Positions 25,409 to 37,680 of a DNA stretch of 64,000 nucleotides are shown here, one piece after another; position 1 is the first letter of the stretch, and each line of letters starts with the position of its first letter. Made by a program: the position numbers and the translations under genes. The DNA is from Terana coerulea (taxonomy: Eukaryota > Basidiomycota > Agaricomycetes > Polyporales > Phanerochaetaceae), in NCBI GenBank assembly GCA_024811115.1, contig JAKOGH010000248.1, positions 17,339 to 81,338 of the forward strand. The letters are read 5' to 3'. The notes below the pieces were generated by a model. That model was not told the origin of the DNA. It saw nothing but the letters and a program-made list of their open reading frames with translations, and did no database searches.

Positions 25409-27770
25409 GTCCGCATGAGCCTTTGCTCAAAACATCATTAAGCGCAAACATATAGCAAGAACTCCTCTTACCGTATCCTTTCGGTCGACGGTGGTTTCAC
25501 TTTTTCGCAGACGTGACAGCCGGCTGCTGATTTTCATCTTTAGCACGGCCGGCGGGATCATCCTAAGATGAATATTAACAGAGCTAAATAAAATACAAGT
25601 GAGGTTTCCGTACCAAACACACTCACCTGCACTGGGTCGCGCACGGAAGGTGAAGGCAAGTAGTAGGAGCTTGCTGGTGGGAAATCGACCTTTGTTTGTC
25701 CATGTTTGTACGGACCCTTCGTGGCGCAGTCTCGCCGAACTCGAACGCATATTCTTCTTGCCCTCACCTCCCATCATCTCCTCGTCCTAAGCACCTCCCG
25801 GAAATGCGGCCTTCCATTCTCTCCTCTGTCCCGGAATGCCTGCACGACCTGCATCCCTGCTGCCCATCTCCACGCTCAAGGTGGTAGACCACGTCGCAAA
25901 GGCACTCCGCCGCTCACCAAGACCATAAGCCCTGCGCTTTGCATTATGCGCAAAGGACGATAGACGACAGACGATTCCTTTGGCACGTATCATGTAAGTG
26001 TTGGTGCTCTGAGCGGTCAGTGCATACCATTGCGCTTCGTCCCGGGCCAAGCACGTCGGGGGAAAAGGATGGGTAGAGGTTGGGCATGCATATGGTGCGT
26101 CACTTCCCCTTTGTTTCGCGGGTATGTCACTGAAATCACCCCTCGAACAGTCTCTTTGCAGTCTTGTCCCGTAATATACCCCGCCGCCCATCACCGGTGC
26201 ACCGATAGACTGCGACACAGAACTGGTCGATGAAGGCACGCTAACCCTCACACGCACGCCTCTGGCCTCAGCTTCCAAATGCTAGTACATGCGCTGCCAT
26301 TGCCAATGCTGGACTACCCTCTTTGATCCTTCGCCGCCAGTAAACCACGCTCACAGCCAGCTTGGACCCTCCACCTCACACCAACCATGCTGCCTGCAAG
26401 ACACCCGGCGAGCTACACACTCTCTCGCTGTAGCCCACATACCGGCACGCGGACGACGGCACACCGTCGAACTCACAAGCACCCAGAAGGCATCGTCACA
26501 GAGTGAGGAGACCACGCCCGCGGGTGACTCCTCACCCTCGTACCTGGTAAGCACCCACTGTGGGTCGCGACGGGCTCAGCAGGCGCCACCCAAACTCGGC
26601 TCCTGCAACCTTTTGGTGGAATACTGGTGTGACCGGGCCTGCCCAACGGGAATCGGGTTCTGGGGCCTGCAAGCACGCCTGCCGCGCTGCGCTTCCCGCG
26701 CGTTGTCCCACCAACGTTCTCGCCGCCGTTTGCCCTTGCGCCCCGTGTTTTTGTGGTGGCGGCTTCGCCCCAGTCCACCTTTCAAGTCCCCGTTCCGTCT
26801 CCAAAATCACCTTCGCTGTATTGTTTCTTCAGTGCGCACCACCATGTCCAGGCGTGCCGCACCACTCTCTTGTCCAGATTTTAGAGCTCCTCTAGGACTT
26901 GGATATGTTGTACATAGCTCATGTACTGGTATTTATAAAACCACAATGTATTTGTTACATAGTCTGAACTTGAATACAGTGTGTTCACGTCCCGCTTAGC
27001 GTACACAGTCAAAATACTCAGGTAGGCAAAGGAGCGGGCGTGCGCACTTGCAGCTCGTTTCTGTGATGAACGCGCGGTGGGCGCGTATTCAAAATGCGAG
27101 ACGCGTCGCCGACGACCGAGGTCGATATCCGCCCAGGCGCACAAAAGTACGCTGCTTGCTTTCCGTTGCGGAGGCCCCCACACAGAGCGAGCGCTGTAAT
27201 GTGGACGCAGGCGAGGAAAGGGGCTGAGAGGGCGGTGGTGACGCGGACGTTCGAGCTCGGCGCGGTTCAGGTGGCTTCTACTTACTTACAGCGTTGCCTA
27301 AGCAGATCTCGATTGGACGGATAGATAGCAAGACGTACGTTACTGTAAGGTGCTATACATCGCCGAAGGTGCATTTCTGCCCCTGTAATAAGTCGAAGGA
27401 CAGCATCACTGGCGGGAGCGTCGAAGACGCAGGAAGCTGCTGAAGGCGCGCACGTCCCAGAAAGGGGTTCACACTCCGCCGGCTCTTGATTGGCCAACCG
27501 CCGCCAAAGCGCGTCGACGCGTCGAAGCGTCTTCTCACTTCCCATATGCCGCTCCAACCCGCCGACCAGCATGTTGTACGACACCCAATGGATCCAGTGC
27601 ACACAGGGGGCACGAAGGGGAGCGGGATGGGACCGACGCGGTCTGGGCGGACGGCGGATACGTCGTCTACGCCGTTCACCTCCGAAGCTCCCGGGGGCCT
27701 GTCAAGCTCAAACCTACCGTTCGGCGCCCTGCAAACTCTCCTATCAGGTGTGGCGGCAGTCAAGCACGCA
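25409..27770. other. Gene-free stretch with duplicated blocks
   Basis: No gene is supported over 2.4 kb despite several GC-rich frames on both strands (for example 26289-26999). Two parts are duplicated elsewhere: 26345-26990 resembles 23450-23790, and 27000-27700 resembles 31050-31750. The second block lies directly upstream of MYND-C, so it probably travelled with that gene. Confidence 0.5.
27000..27700 (+). repeat. Duplicated block, copy 1 (upstream of MYND-C)
   Basis: Alignable by eye with 31050-31750 in the same orientation. Shared landmarks in the same order are gaggtcga(t/c)atccgc, gattggacgga/gattgaatgaa, cgaaggtgcat/cgaaggcgcat, cactggcgggagcgtc, ggttcacactccgccggct, and gccgaccagc. 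A minus-strand frame (27602-27282) exists in this copy but is broken in the other. Confidence 0.7.
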
Positions 27771-27820
27771 TAACGTCACTGTCACCTCTCTGATTGTTGG
27801 TGACTACTTATCGTGGTCAC
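27771..27820 (+). promoter_or_regulatory. Conserved upstream motif of MYND copy C
   Basis: AACGTCACTGTCACC, then GGTGACTACTTATCGTGGTCAC, about 95-145 nt upstream of the ATG at 27915. It matches the arrangement before copy B closely (GGTGACTATCACGGTCAC there). Confidence 0.5.
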
Positions 27821-27914
27821 ACTCTCCTTGCTCATCCCCCGACTTGCATTCAGCGGCGTCGGCCCTTCCACCGATCTCCTCTCGACTTACGGCAACTTTC
27901 CGTGGTTGCAGATC

Positions 27915-29660
27915 ATGGCCGCCGCGTTAACGGAGAACAGACCCGACATGAACACCTCGCGTCTCGCCTGGGAGAAGTCCTGGCAGCTGGACTTTGACCG
28001 TTTCTTTCACATGTGCACCCTACTGCCAGGCAACCTCTCCACTCTATTCACCAAGGAGACGGTAGCTACGAGGAACACAGACGACGCCGTCTTTGTGCTG
28101 GAGCAGGAAGCTCGCGTCGTCTGCAAACTGCAGCAAGATCTTGCCACGGACGCGGCCTCTTTCTTCGCCGTCGACGGATTTTAGCGGAACTGGAAGGCGC
28201 TCGCGCCGGCACGGCGAGAGGACGTGATCTTGGAGGGGATCGTGCGCACGATGCGCAGGCCAGAGATGGCGCCGCGGCGGGATTTCTGCCCAGATTCGAC
28301 GTTGAAGCACTTAGCGGCCCGAAACGGCGACGAGTACCTGCGCATGCTGAAGTGCCTGCTGCCGTCCAGCCTACAGACCACCATCACGGAGCCTCTCCAC
28401 GTGCCGCATCCGCTGGTGGATCGGCTGCTGACCGCCAGCCCGGCGCAACTCCGCGACCCTGGCTACCGGACGTTCTTTCGTTCGTTCAAGACCAGCCGCA
28501 CGTACTTCTTGACCACAGTGCTGTACACCATCCTCCTTGCCTTCGTGTGTTTTCCTTCCTCTTGCTCTCGATGCGGAACGAACTAAATTTCCCTAGCATG
28601 GTGAAGAAGCCACCATGTCGCTGCCCGCCAAGCCGGGCAGATCCAAAGGCAATAAGCAGGAGATACGACTGGAAATACCGCTCGATCCCGCCGCCAAACG
28701 CATGGCGAATGCGGCAGCAAAATCGGACAAAGAGTTTGCAAAGGGGCTTGAGCACGTGTGCCTTACCTGCCGCTGCTCACAGTCCGAACTTCCTCCCGGC
28801 CAAAAACTGCTGGGATGCAGCCACTGCGGCAGGATCAAACGGCGCGTGTTTTACTGTTCGCGGTGCGTCCTGTCTTGAAGCGCTGATAAACTGGCATATG
28901 TTGATGTCCTTCCCAGCGAGTGCCAAGTGAAAGACTGGAAAAGCGGCGTCCCGTGGCCCCACAAGCTGATATGCGGCAAGCTGCTGGACGAAGACAAGTG
29001 GCAGGCCCTCCAGCGACAGGCAGAGCTGGAACACGCACCGCTACCTACGCCATGGCTCCCTGATGCAGATCCCTCCTACGAGCGTTCACCCGCGCTCTTG
29101 TACCAGCTCTCCTCCGTCGGCGTGGAGAACGACTACGTCGTATGTTTACACGCTGGGACTGACGTCTTGAAGGCCATCACTTACGCACGCTGTTACCAGC
29201 TCATAAACCCTGATCCCAAAGCTGATAATCGGGGCATTTGCCTCGTGCAGGAGCGAGGTGCGCCGAACGGCTACATTCTTTACACCACAGTTACCAACAG
29301 CTGTCAGATAAAATGGGCTTCCTCGTCTACCGGAACCGAGGCGAGACGCACTCAATCCACTGTACTCACCGTGACTAAGGCCTATTGCCCTCAGCGTTCC
29401 GCAACGGCGACAAGCACGCAGTGAACGCCATGCACGTCGTCCTTCGGCGTTGCGCGGACCACGAGGGACTCTCTCGGCGGCATGTACGCGAACAGCTCGA
29501 GGCCGAGTACGGCTTGCCCGTCGCCGTACCCGCCAACGAGCCGGTCGGCGCGATCGTTTGCCTGCCCGGCGACGTGAGCGAAGACGAACTGAAACTTGTG
29601 CACGACATCGTCCGGATGCAGACCGCCGCTTGGGATGCGAAAGCGACAGCATCGTCGTGA
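27915..29660 (+). pseudogene. MYND-family copy C, nonsense-mutated
   Basis: Six exons line up with copy A: 27915-28544 (630 nt, same length), 28597-28862, 28917-29139, 29200-29257, 29291-29340 and 29395-29660 (266 nt, same length). A TAG at 28182-28184 replaces a Glu codon after FAVDGF and stops the protein at 89 residues. Exon 5 is one base short and its intron starts GC rather than GT. The MYND finger itself is intact: CLTCRCSQSELPPGQKLLGC, then SHCGRIKRRVFYCSR, and ECQVKDWKSG in the next exon. This copy preserves the family layout best: about 210 residues of conserved N-terminal domain, linker, MYND, PWLPDADPSYERSPALLYQL region, and C-terminal FRNGDKHAVNAMH domain. Confidence 0.85.
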
Positions 29661-32093
29661 GACTCTGGCCGCCTGAAGCCCCGTTGACGCGGCTTGTACC
29701 GGCGTAGTGAGTCGTCGAACCACTTTACCTATCGCAGTTGTCTGATACCAAGCCTCTGAACGGAGATCTGTTCACTTGATATGAAAAGCTTGCTGACGCC
29801 TTGTATGCCCAATCTGCACTTGTATTTGTAGTCCGCTCTGCGCCCGTACTTCCTACCTACCTGACAGTGTTGGGACTTGAGTTGTACCGTGGCAAAAGAA
29901 GGCAAGATGTCTTAGTATGTGGAAACGTTGTAGCATTTGTTACCTAGTTAGATGACAACAAGGTCCTGCATGCCTACCATGGTTTAACTCCGGCTTGCTG
30001 GAACGCTTGCGTCCGCGCCGTACTTTTCGCACATCCTGCTCGCATATTATACTTTAACAACACGAATATGACGCATACATACATCACGACGTGGTCCGTA
30101 CATTCTCTGCGCATGAGAGCCATGTGCCGCATCTGTGAAGCCTATCCGAACGGTTGGTGCACGCCCTCCCGTGCCATCGAAAAGCTTGAACACTACGCCA
30201 AACGCCAAAACGTCTGCGATGTGTACATGATTGGTACGTGCAGGCAGCTAGAAAACACCTCACATCGGCCTGCGTCGCATGCTTCCCTGAACTTATAAGC
30301 TGCATGTGCAAAGTAAATCAGGACGGAGAACAACGTAGATGCCCGAGCACATACATGATACTTTGTACCGATTTTGTATAGAATTGTCCTACAGCAGCGC
30401 CGCTGTCTCGCCCCTCCGCAAGATAGCACACGCCGTAAGTCTCAACGCCTGCGGCCTTCTCGAGAGGTTTTCCTATTCTGTAGCTGTGCTCCATCGTAGG
30501 TCGGAACCGTCCGGGCGCGCACACGCGTCCAGGAAGGCCAGGTCTTGAGTAGAGCCCGCGGCAGAGCAAGACAAGTGCGGCGAGGCCTTGGGTGTGCACG
30601 AGCCTCCGCGCCCGTAGACAGAGTCACGCTCTCCGGTACTCGGCACCGTGCCGCTTATCGGCGCTGCCGTGCGGGACCAAAGTCGGAAAGGGCAGGGCCA
30701 AGACGTCGGCCGAGGACGAGGTCCCAGAGGCTGTGCCGACTTCGGGTGGCCATCTCTTGACGGGAGGAAACAACAGCAGCTACTCGCGGTACTCAGTGAT
30801 GTCCTGGCAGTCCGACGCCTTCGAAATATCGCAGCGCAGTGTGTGCCGCTAGTAGCTCTGTCGAGTTTGTAAAACAACACTAGTCAGTAAGGCTGCATAA
30901 ATCGTGCAGAAGAAAAACGCACCGAGTGTCGTCCCTTGCGCACTCGAAGACTCGGCGGAGGGCAGAAGCAATGCGCATACATACACCACATGTTGTACTT
31001 GACGGCAGGCTCTCTTTTTGCGCTGCTCTATGTGCGTAGCTCAACAGCCTGTCACATCACAATGTCAGAATATCCGAGTAGGCAGAAGGAGCGAGCATCG
31101 AACGCACGACGCCTCCGTCACGGTGCTCGGACAGAAAATATCGGCGTACGCGCCCGTTTCAGTGTGCAGCAGAAGCGTGCCGGTAATAGGCACGCTGATG
31201 CCGCACGCTCGACGCGGGCGAATACGCAAAGTGCCGCGGGATGATCGAGGTCGACATCCGCGCAGGTGCACAAGGAGCACGCCACTACGCGTTAGGTCAC
31301 GGCGGACCCATGCAGAGTGGTCGCTGTGACGCAGACGACAGCGAGAGGAGAAGGTGCGAGGTCCGCGGTGAACCGGTGACGTGTGAGCTCAGTTTGGTTC
31401 AGTCTGCTGCTTCTGTAGTGTTGCCTGAGTAGATTTCGATTGAATGAAGAGAGAGCCAGACGTACGTCACGGTGGTGCTATGCATCCCCGAAGGCGCATA
31501 TATGCCCCTGCGACAAGTCAAAGGACGGCTGCACTGGCGGGAGCGTCCAACTTGTCCAAAACGCAGGACTCATCTGACGCTCAAAGAGGGTTCACACTCC
31601 GCCGGCTTCTGATTGGTCGACCGTCACCAAAGCGCGCCGACGTGTCTTCTCCAACCCCTCCATGCACTCCAGCCGCCGACCAGCGTGTATGGCACCACTA
31701 CTACCGGGTATGGACTGCGAGGGGCGAACGGCAGGTGCGCCACTCCGCCATGTGTCCTTCACGCGTTCACGCCCTAGGTTGCACTCGAGAAACATGCAGC
31801 CGTCAATATACAAGTTTGTTTACTCAACATACACACCACACCTGGATGTTGTATTTGCTCGCATCACTGGGAGCGACGGGTCGCCCCTGCCTGCCACGCC
31901 GTCTGCTCTTCCACCCACCGTCCATACGGATGACCGCGAGACCTCCCCTGTGCGCGACAGCATCGGCCGGGTGTGCGAGCAGACGGGGCGTGCTTCGAGT
32001 GCCGGTACGCTGCCGGTCGCCCGCTTCTGCCCATCGCTCACAAGGAGCGCATATAACCTCTTGAAAGCCCAGTTCAACGTTCAACTCCTCACT
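29661..32093. other. Gene-free stretch between MYND-C and element E1
   Basis: No gene is supported. Minus-strand frames at 30318-30880 have patches of coding-like text (for example CQDITEYRE and PFPTLVPHG) but switch frame and contain stops, so a decayed gene is possible. The 31050-31750 block repeats 27000-27700, but here no MYND gene follows: E1 begins 340 bp later. Confidence 0.45.
31050..31750 (+). repeat. Duplicated block, copy 2
   Basis: Same-orientation match to 27000-27700. In copy 1 this block leads into the promoter of MYND-C, whereas here it is followed by unrelated sequence and then transposon E1. The MYND copy once attached has been lost or never came along. Confidence 0.7.
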
Positions 32094-34350
32094 CCCAGTG
32101 AGAAGTGACCAAAATGAGGTCTAGCGAGAGCCAACGTGGTCAAGCAGTGGAGTCGGATGGATGGGAATGCAGGTCGTAGGATGGCGCCGCCGAATTTGGA
32201 CTAAGACTTAGCACCAGCAAACGAGATGCGTCGTAGTAAAACGGATGAGGCTTGGGCGTCTACGTCGATGGAGGGAGATGGACATCGTTTGGTAACGAGG
32301 CCCTGGTACCGCTGCAGCCGGTATTACCCTCGGTATATAGCCGTATCCATTTGTATCCATCCCTGTACAACGTTTTCAATTTCAATATGTCCATTTTCCT
32401 ACTACAGCCTGTCAAAGCGACATCCTTCGTCCTCCAACACAGTAGAGCCCGTCCACAGCGCCCTCCATCTGCCTCCATCCACCACCTTCACCGGCATACA
32501 ACCACATCAAGCCACATCCATCGTCCCCCTCCCACATTGGTATCCGCCTACTACCCCATCCGACCCCATCCAGCCGCGCTACCTGGCCATCCTCGGCACA
32601 CCCTTGGATTCATCGCCGCGTCGTCATCCACGCCAGAAAGCATGCCTGCGAGAACTATGAGAACAAGCTGTGGTATGTAGTAGGATAGAATTCACCTTCG
32701 CGAGGGTAATGCACGTCATTTTTTCGATTTTCGTGCGTTCTTGCGTGTGGTCTACAATCAAAGCAACAGTCCGTCAGATACACAGGCATACATTGACGTA
32801 CGTCTTAGCTGCATACCGTTTTCCCCTGTGCACGCTGCTCGTAGTCCTAGCGTGGTAGATCGGAGGCCATGAAGAAGTTAGTTGAGCGGGCGAATCAGCG
32901 TACATGACAGCGGACGCACCCTTTTCTCATTGCTGGACAGCTTCTCGTAGTACTCTTTGAATTCTTCGCATGTTCCCGCAGGATATTTCCCCTTCCATTC
33001 ACGGCCACAAAGGCCGCTGCACATAGGTTAGTGAGGCCATAGTCACGAAAGGTTATAGTACTCACCGAGCTGTTGCATGTTCTGTTGTAGTGAAGAGCTT
33101 GCTCTTCTTTTTGTTCGTGTTCGTCGCAGGTTTCCCGGTGTCTTGCGACGCATCTTCATGCTTGTCTTGAGTAGCCTTGCCGCCTTTGTGGTGTTGTCCT
33201 ACATCATCATTCCCAGTGCACACCGCCGGTACAGGCTCAGGCAATTTGTCCCCAGAGGTTTCAGCAGGGCCGACAACGAGCGAGTCCACGGCAGCGAGAA
33301 GGTCCAAAGAGCTAGGCATAGCATCAAGATCAGCGTCGTCGAGAGGAGTTGATACATTGGAGTCAGACGAGCCACCAGAGAGAACAACAGGCTGAGCACA
33401 GGCAGCAGGACTAGAGCGCGGAACCAGAGCGGCGTGCAAAACTCCGGTGCTAGACTCGGAGCCAGGGTCCATGGCGTCGCCACTAGCGGGGTTGTCGGAG
33501 CGTACTATCGTGTCGCCAGAAGCTGCGCCTGTTGGTACACCACCTCCCGTCGTAGATGTCGCTGCGTCGACAGATCCCGAGTCGGCCGAGTGCAAATTGA
33601 CAGCTGGCCGCGCCGCGCCGTTGGGCACAGACGGTTCACGTGGGGTAACTGGCGCAGGAGTCTTGGTCGACTTCGAGAAGGTACTGGAGAGATGCAATGT
33701 TACCGCTTACTAAGTAGCGAGAATATACGAGCTTACAAAGGGCTCGCTACAATGAGTCGAGGCTTGGCTACACTCTTCTTTGCAGGTGGGGCACCATCGT
33801 TATCTTCATTTTCTGCGCGCCGCTTTCCGAGGACTTTCTCCGATGGTTGCACAGCATTGTAGTCGGTGTTTGCGGAATGACCCGTGGATGGTGGGTTTCT
33901 TGATTGTCACCTCGGTCTCCACACCATCTTCGAGGTCAGCCACGTAAGCTGCACTTGTCTCCAATCGCAGCGGCGCGTGGTTGTGGTATGTAGATTTGCT
34001 CACGACCTGCAGGACGCCGTGGCATTGGTCGTCGCAGTCGCACCGGAATATATGGGATTTGGCGGACATGAAGGAAATTGAGAAATGATGGAAGTGGGTT
34101 AAATGTAGTGTATTACGGGAGCGATTACAGGTTAAGACACGGACAGAAGTCAGCCGAGACAAGGAGCGGAGTGGTGAGGACGCAGGTCAATGTAGGAGTC
34201 GGAAGGTTAGACACGCAGTCGGTCGACGCGCGTACGCGCAGTCGAATAAGCGCCGGCGTTTGACTGCGTTTGATCAGGACGGATCGGACTAACGCTGAAG
34301 CACTGGGCTTGCTCTCGCTGGACCTCATTTTGGTCACTTCTCACTGGGAG
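32094..34350. mobile_element. TIR element E1 carrying a five-exon gene
   Basis: 2.26 kb bounded by inverted repeats starting CCCAGTGAGAAGTGACCAAA and continuing ATGAGGTC(T/C)AGCGAGAGC, about 37 bp with one mismatch. Flanks are tcctcact (32086-32093) and gcctcact (34351-34358), an 8-bp duplication with one change. The same terminal repeat bounds E2 at 37681-39299. Eight-bp duplications are known for hAT, P and KDZ-type DNA transposons; the terminus is not the standard hAT CAGTG-first form I see in the MITEs here, so I do not assign a superfamily. The only gene inside is on the minus strand (32716-34069). Confidence 0.8.
32716..34069 (-). CDS. E1-encoded Cys/His and HMG-like protein, one frameshift
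   Basis: Five exons on the minus strand: 34069-33737, 33683-33066, 33016-32920, 32846-32817 and 32751-32716, all GT-AG with good branch sites. The N-terminus has C10-x-C12-x3-C16 then VSKSTYHNH (residues 23-31). That pattern recalls zinc-binding starts of fungal transposon proteins, but this is resemblance only. A long Ser/Ala/Pro-rich acidic middle and a KKKSK patch follow. The end, REWKGKYPAGTCEEFKEYYE then KLSSNEKRDYEQRA, reads like an HMG-box helix pair, finishing in a basic tail (TTRKNARKSKK). Total length is 3n+1: one extra base in exon 1 (a GGG run near 33886) breaks the frame, and the residues on both sides read as coding. It could be a DNA-binding accessory protein or a passenger. 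No catalytic transposase motif was seen. Confidence 0.6.
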
Positions 34351-36660
34351 GCCTCACTTCGCGTCCCTACGTACGACTCTAAGGCTTCCCTTTCGGCCAA
34401 CGTGTCCGAGCTGTGGCAACTGCAACATCGTGGTTTCTGTCTGTTAACGCTTCACAGCTGCATTCACTATGCCTGCGCCCTCGGGCCTTTGCTTACACAT
34501 TATGCCCAGCACATCTCCATCACCGATGTGGTGTTAAGACTTTGTGATGAATGCGGGTCCGTCGTACACTACTTCCACGCGTATAGTCGGCCTTTCGTCG
34601 TCATCCCCCGGAATGGCATGGACTCCCACGTCATAGGTCATATCCTGCACAACAGCGAACCATTGAACACCCGTCAGCTGCAAGCCCCTCCTTCTGCCGT
34701 CATGTACCCCCGTCGTCAGCCTTTTCCTCCGCGTAATTCCTCGCCACAACGCGTCGTCCCTCGTTGAAGAGCTTGGTCATGCCCATGCGATCTCGCGGTA
34801 CGTCCCGCTTGTAGTCGTCTTAGTTTACTTATCTCGCTGGTTATTCTTAAATTTTGTTTTAGGCTACAGTGCGTTATCCATGTGTATTTCTTCCCATAGC
34901 AAATATTGAAAATCGCGCATGTTAAAGTGTAACCAGGATACTCACATAAGTACGTGTCCTTGGACGTGAGCGTGCTCCGCAGTTGCTCGCCTGCAGCACT
35001 TGGGTTGCTGACGACCTCGTCCTATTTATAGCTTACCGGCTCTGGAGAATGGAGGAGTGCCAACGAGACGACGCGTGTGCGAAGACCTATAGAGGGAGCC
35101 TCCGTGCAGCCGTCCGACCTGCGTCATGTTACACCCGTCTCGTGCTTTCAGTCCCCAGGCCTCCCTCACAAACCATACACGCTACGCGCATCAGCGGCGC
35201 CACTCGTCTTCTGTATGTATACGCCCCGTGTTTGCCTTGTCGATTATCTCAGCCCACGTGCCCATAGACCTTCGCCAAAGCCCGCCGCCGCCCGCCCAAC
35301 CCACCGCTCGTGGTGTACATGTACCTAGTCGTACGCACTTTAAACCGCCAGATTCAAAACAAAAACAAAAACCCCCACCGCTCGCACGGCACCGACACGA
35401 TTGCGCAAGGCGCTTCATCTTTGCCGCCAGCTCCTGTCTTTCGCGGCTCTGCACGCCCGCCACCAGCAAGCAGCGGCGCCGACAAGCTGTCGCCACGCAC
35501 GACCACTCGCGCCGGCGCATGTCCCCACGTCTGGCTAACACCATAGCAGCCTTTCCGCCCCTCGTCTCAAGCGTTTTCCGGTGCAGCTCGTCCACCCTGG
35601 CGCCGCTCCACGATCGCCGTGCATGCCCCCACACGCTCGCCTGGGGCCGACATGTGCCCTGCACCTCACTATCGCGCCTCACACCGGCCGACGCGCGTTT
35701 TGCCACTCTACGCGCATGTATCCCCGCGGCCTCGCACACCGCGCTTCCGCTCACAGACCGCGCCACGCCTGCCACAAAACCGACGTGCTTGCCATGGCGC
35801 ATCGTCTCCGGAACGCGCCGAACCGCTACAGCTCGAGAAGCCACACACACCATCCACCGCCGCCGATCTGTCTTTCGGATCCCGTGGCGTACCTTTGGCA
35901 GTCTCGCGTTGTCGCCCACATCTTTGCTCTGTCTACTCATCCCCCAGTCGAACATGTCTGTTTACTGCCGTAGCAACATGGTACTCATGTATTGTTCGAG
36001 AACAAAAATCACATATAATACGTCTCGGGCACAACGACAAGCACAAAATGAACCTAAACCTCTCGCCAAACGGACAGAAACACAACGCCCGCACGCGGTA
36101 TGAGGCCAGCGTTCCGCGCTACACATAGCGTGCACCGGGTCTACGACGACGTACAACACACAAAAAAAATGCAGCCAAACCCCGCCCAGGAGGCCAGGGC
36201 TGCCCCACGGCATCAGTGACCCCTCCCGCTCGGCGCCGCTTGTACCTTGACAGCAGCATGGAGCGGAGCAGAGCCGAAGGCGCGCAAGTTGCGGTTCGCC
36301 CTCGTCCTTCATATGTCAGCGCTGAAGAGCCGGCGGGCAAGAGGACGGGCTGTGCACCCGTGCGAAACCGTCGCGCGAATGCATACCAGGGAAATGCGGA
36401 GCGTTTCAGCGGCCCGCCATGTCCCAAAAGCCCAAGAGGCAGTGGCGCGGGCTGAAGCACGCATTGGAGACGCGCCGCCGCCGCGCGGGCGATGTGTACA
36501 CCGGCAACGCAGCGCGAGATCCGCCCAAGGGCGTGCATGTGGGGTTTTGCGGCGACATGTCGCGGGCCCGTAGGCCGCCTGCTGCAGATTGCAGCGAGTG
36601 CTAATCTGCCCACAGCGTGAGGGCACGCGTTCGACAGAGAGAGGCCGGAATGCTTGTGCT
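34351..36660. other. GC-rich gene-free stretch between E1 and MITE B copy 2
   Basis: Long frames on both strands (plus 35126-36103, minus 35955-35191) are products of GC-rich, stop-poor sequence: rich in Arg, Pro, His and Ser, with no domain. They cannot both be real and neither shows codon or motif support. Nothing else is recognised. Confidence 0.5.
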
Positions 36661-37297
36661 TAGTGTTGCCGAAGTTCAGTTCGGTTCGGCGGTTCAGAAC
36701 CAGAACCGATGAACCGAACTGTGTGGTTCAGTTTGGTTCGGTTCTGGTTCGGCCTCTAGATAACTTGGTTTGGTTCTTGGTTCGGGGCATGGCTGTCACG
36801 CTCTGAACCAAGTTCGAACTGGTTCGAACTGTGAACCATGTATATGTTATGTAGTGTATTTGTACTGGGATTCATAGAGAAAAGTACATGAACTTACTTA
36901 CTATAGCATGTCTAAACTATTTTTCATTGTTGTGCTTGTAAACTGAGCATCAAATGTCACTCTGCTTATGTTTTGGTGTATATATGATGCCATCAATAGC
37001 TGCCAAAAAGGCAACTGGCAGCCTCTATCAGACACTGAGCTTCAAAACATCATAATGTAAGGCTTTTGCACTATACAAACTCTTCTAGATGTCAATATAT
37101 AACTCTATTATAATCTACCATTGCAATTATACTGATTTGACAGAGTAAAGCTGATATATACATGGTTCAATGGTTCGAACCAGTTCATACTGGTTCAGTT
37201 CAGTTCAGTTCAGGTTCGGCTGCTAAACACTTGGTTCTGGTTCTGGTTTGGACAAAAATGGACCCGAACCGAACTGAACTGAACTTCGGCAACACTA
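36661..37297. mobile_element. hAT-type MITE (element B, copy 2)
   Basis: 637 bp, ends TAGTGTTGCC...GGCAACACTA, flanked by cttgtgct (36653-36660) and attgtgct (37298-37305), seven of eight bases equal. It matches element B copy 1 at both ends and in the AT-rich core (ttatgtagtgtatttgtact and on), but lacks the nested element C, so it shows the uninterrupted form. Confidence 0.92.
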
Positions 37298-37680
37298 ATT
37301 GTGCTTACTGTCGAAAAGCGTCCTCTGCAGGCAGTCGACGCGCTTTGGATGCGTGTCGGCCACTCGCCCCTGCAACGCAGTTCCGATGCAGGGCTGCAGT
37401 GCAGAGGGATCTTGAAACATCGTAAGCATCACTCAACGTGCAAAGCGTATGGACGTGAGCGCAGCACCGAGTATTGCGTGCAGCACAGGATATCCCGAGC
37501 ACAATCCTTGGCTGCGCGCACGAGCTATCTCCAGGAGAAATGCTCCCGGGGTGTGCGCACGTGAGCATTTTCACTTGTGAATTGTCACGGAAGCGTACCT
37601 TCTGCTTGAGAGGTCGGGCGTAAACGCACTAATGCTGAGTCTTCCACGCTAAAGTCAACCCAAAAGGCGACAGATCAACC

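Noticed and set aside
35126..36103. Long plus-strand ORF (325 codons) with a 254-codon ORF on the opposite strand
   Set aside because: Both arise from GC-rich sequence poor in stops; composition is Arg/Pro/His/Ser-rich, no domain, no splice logic, and the two exclude each other.
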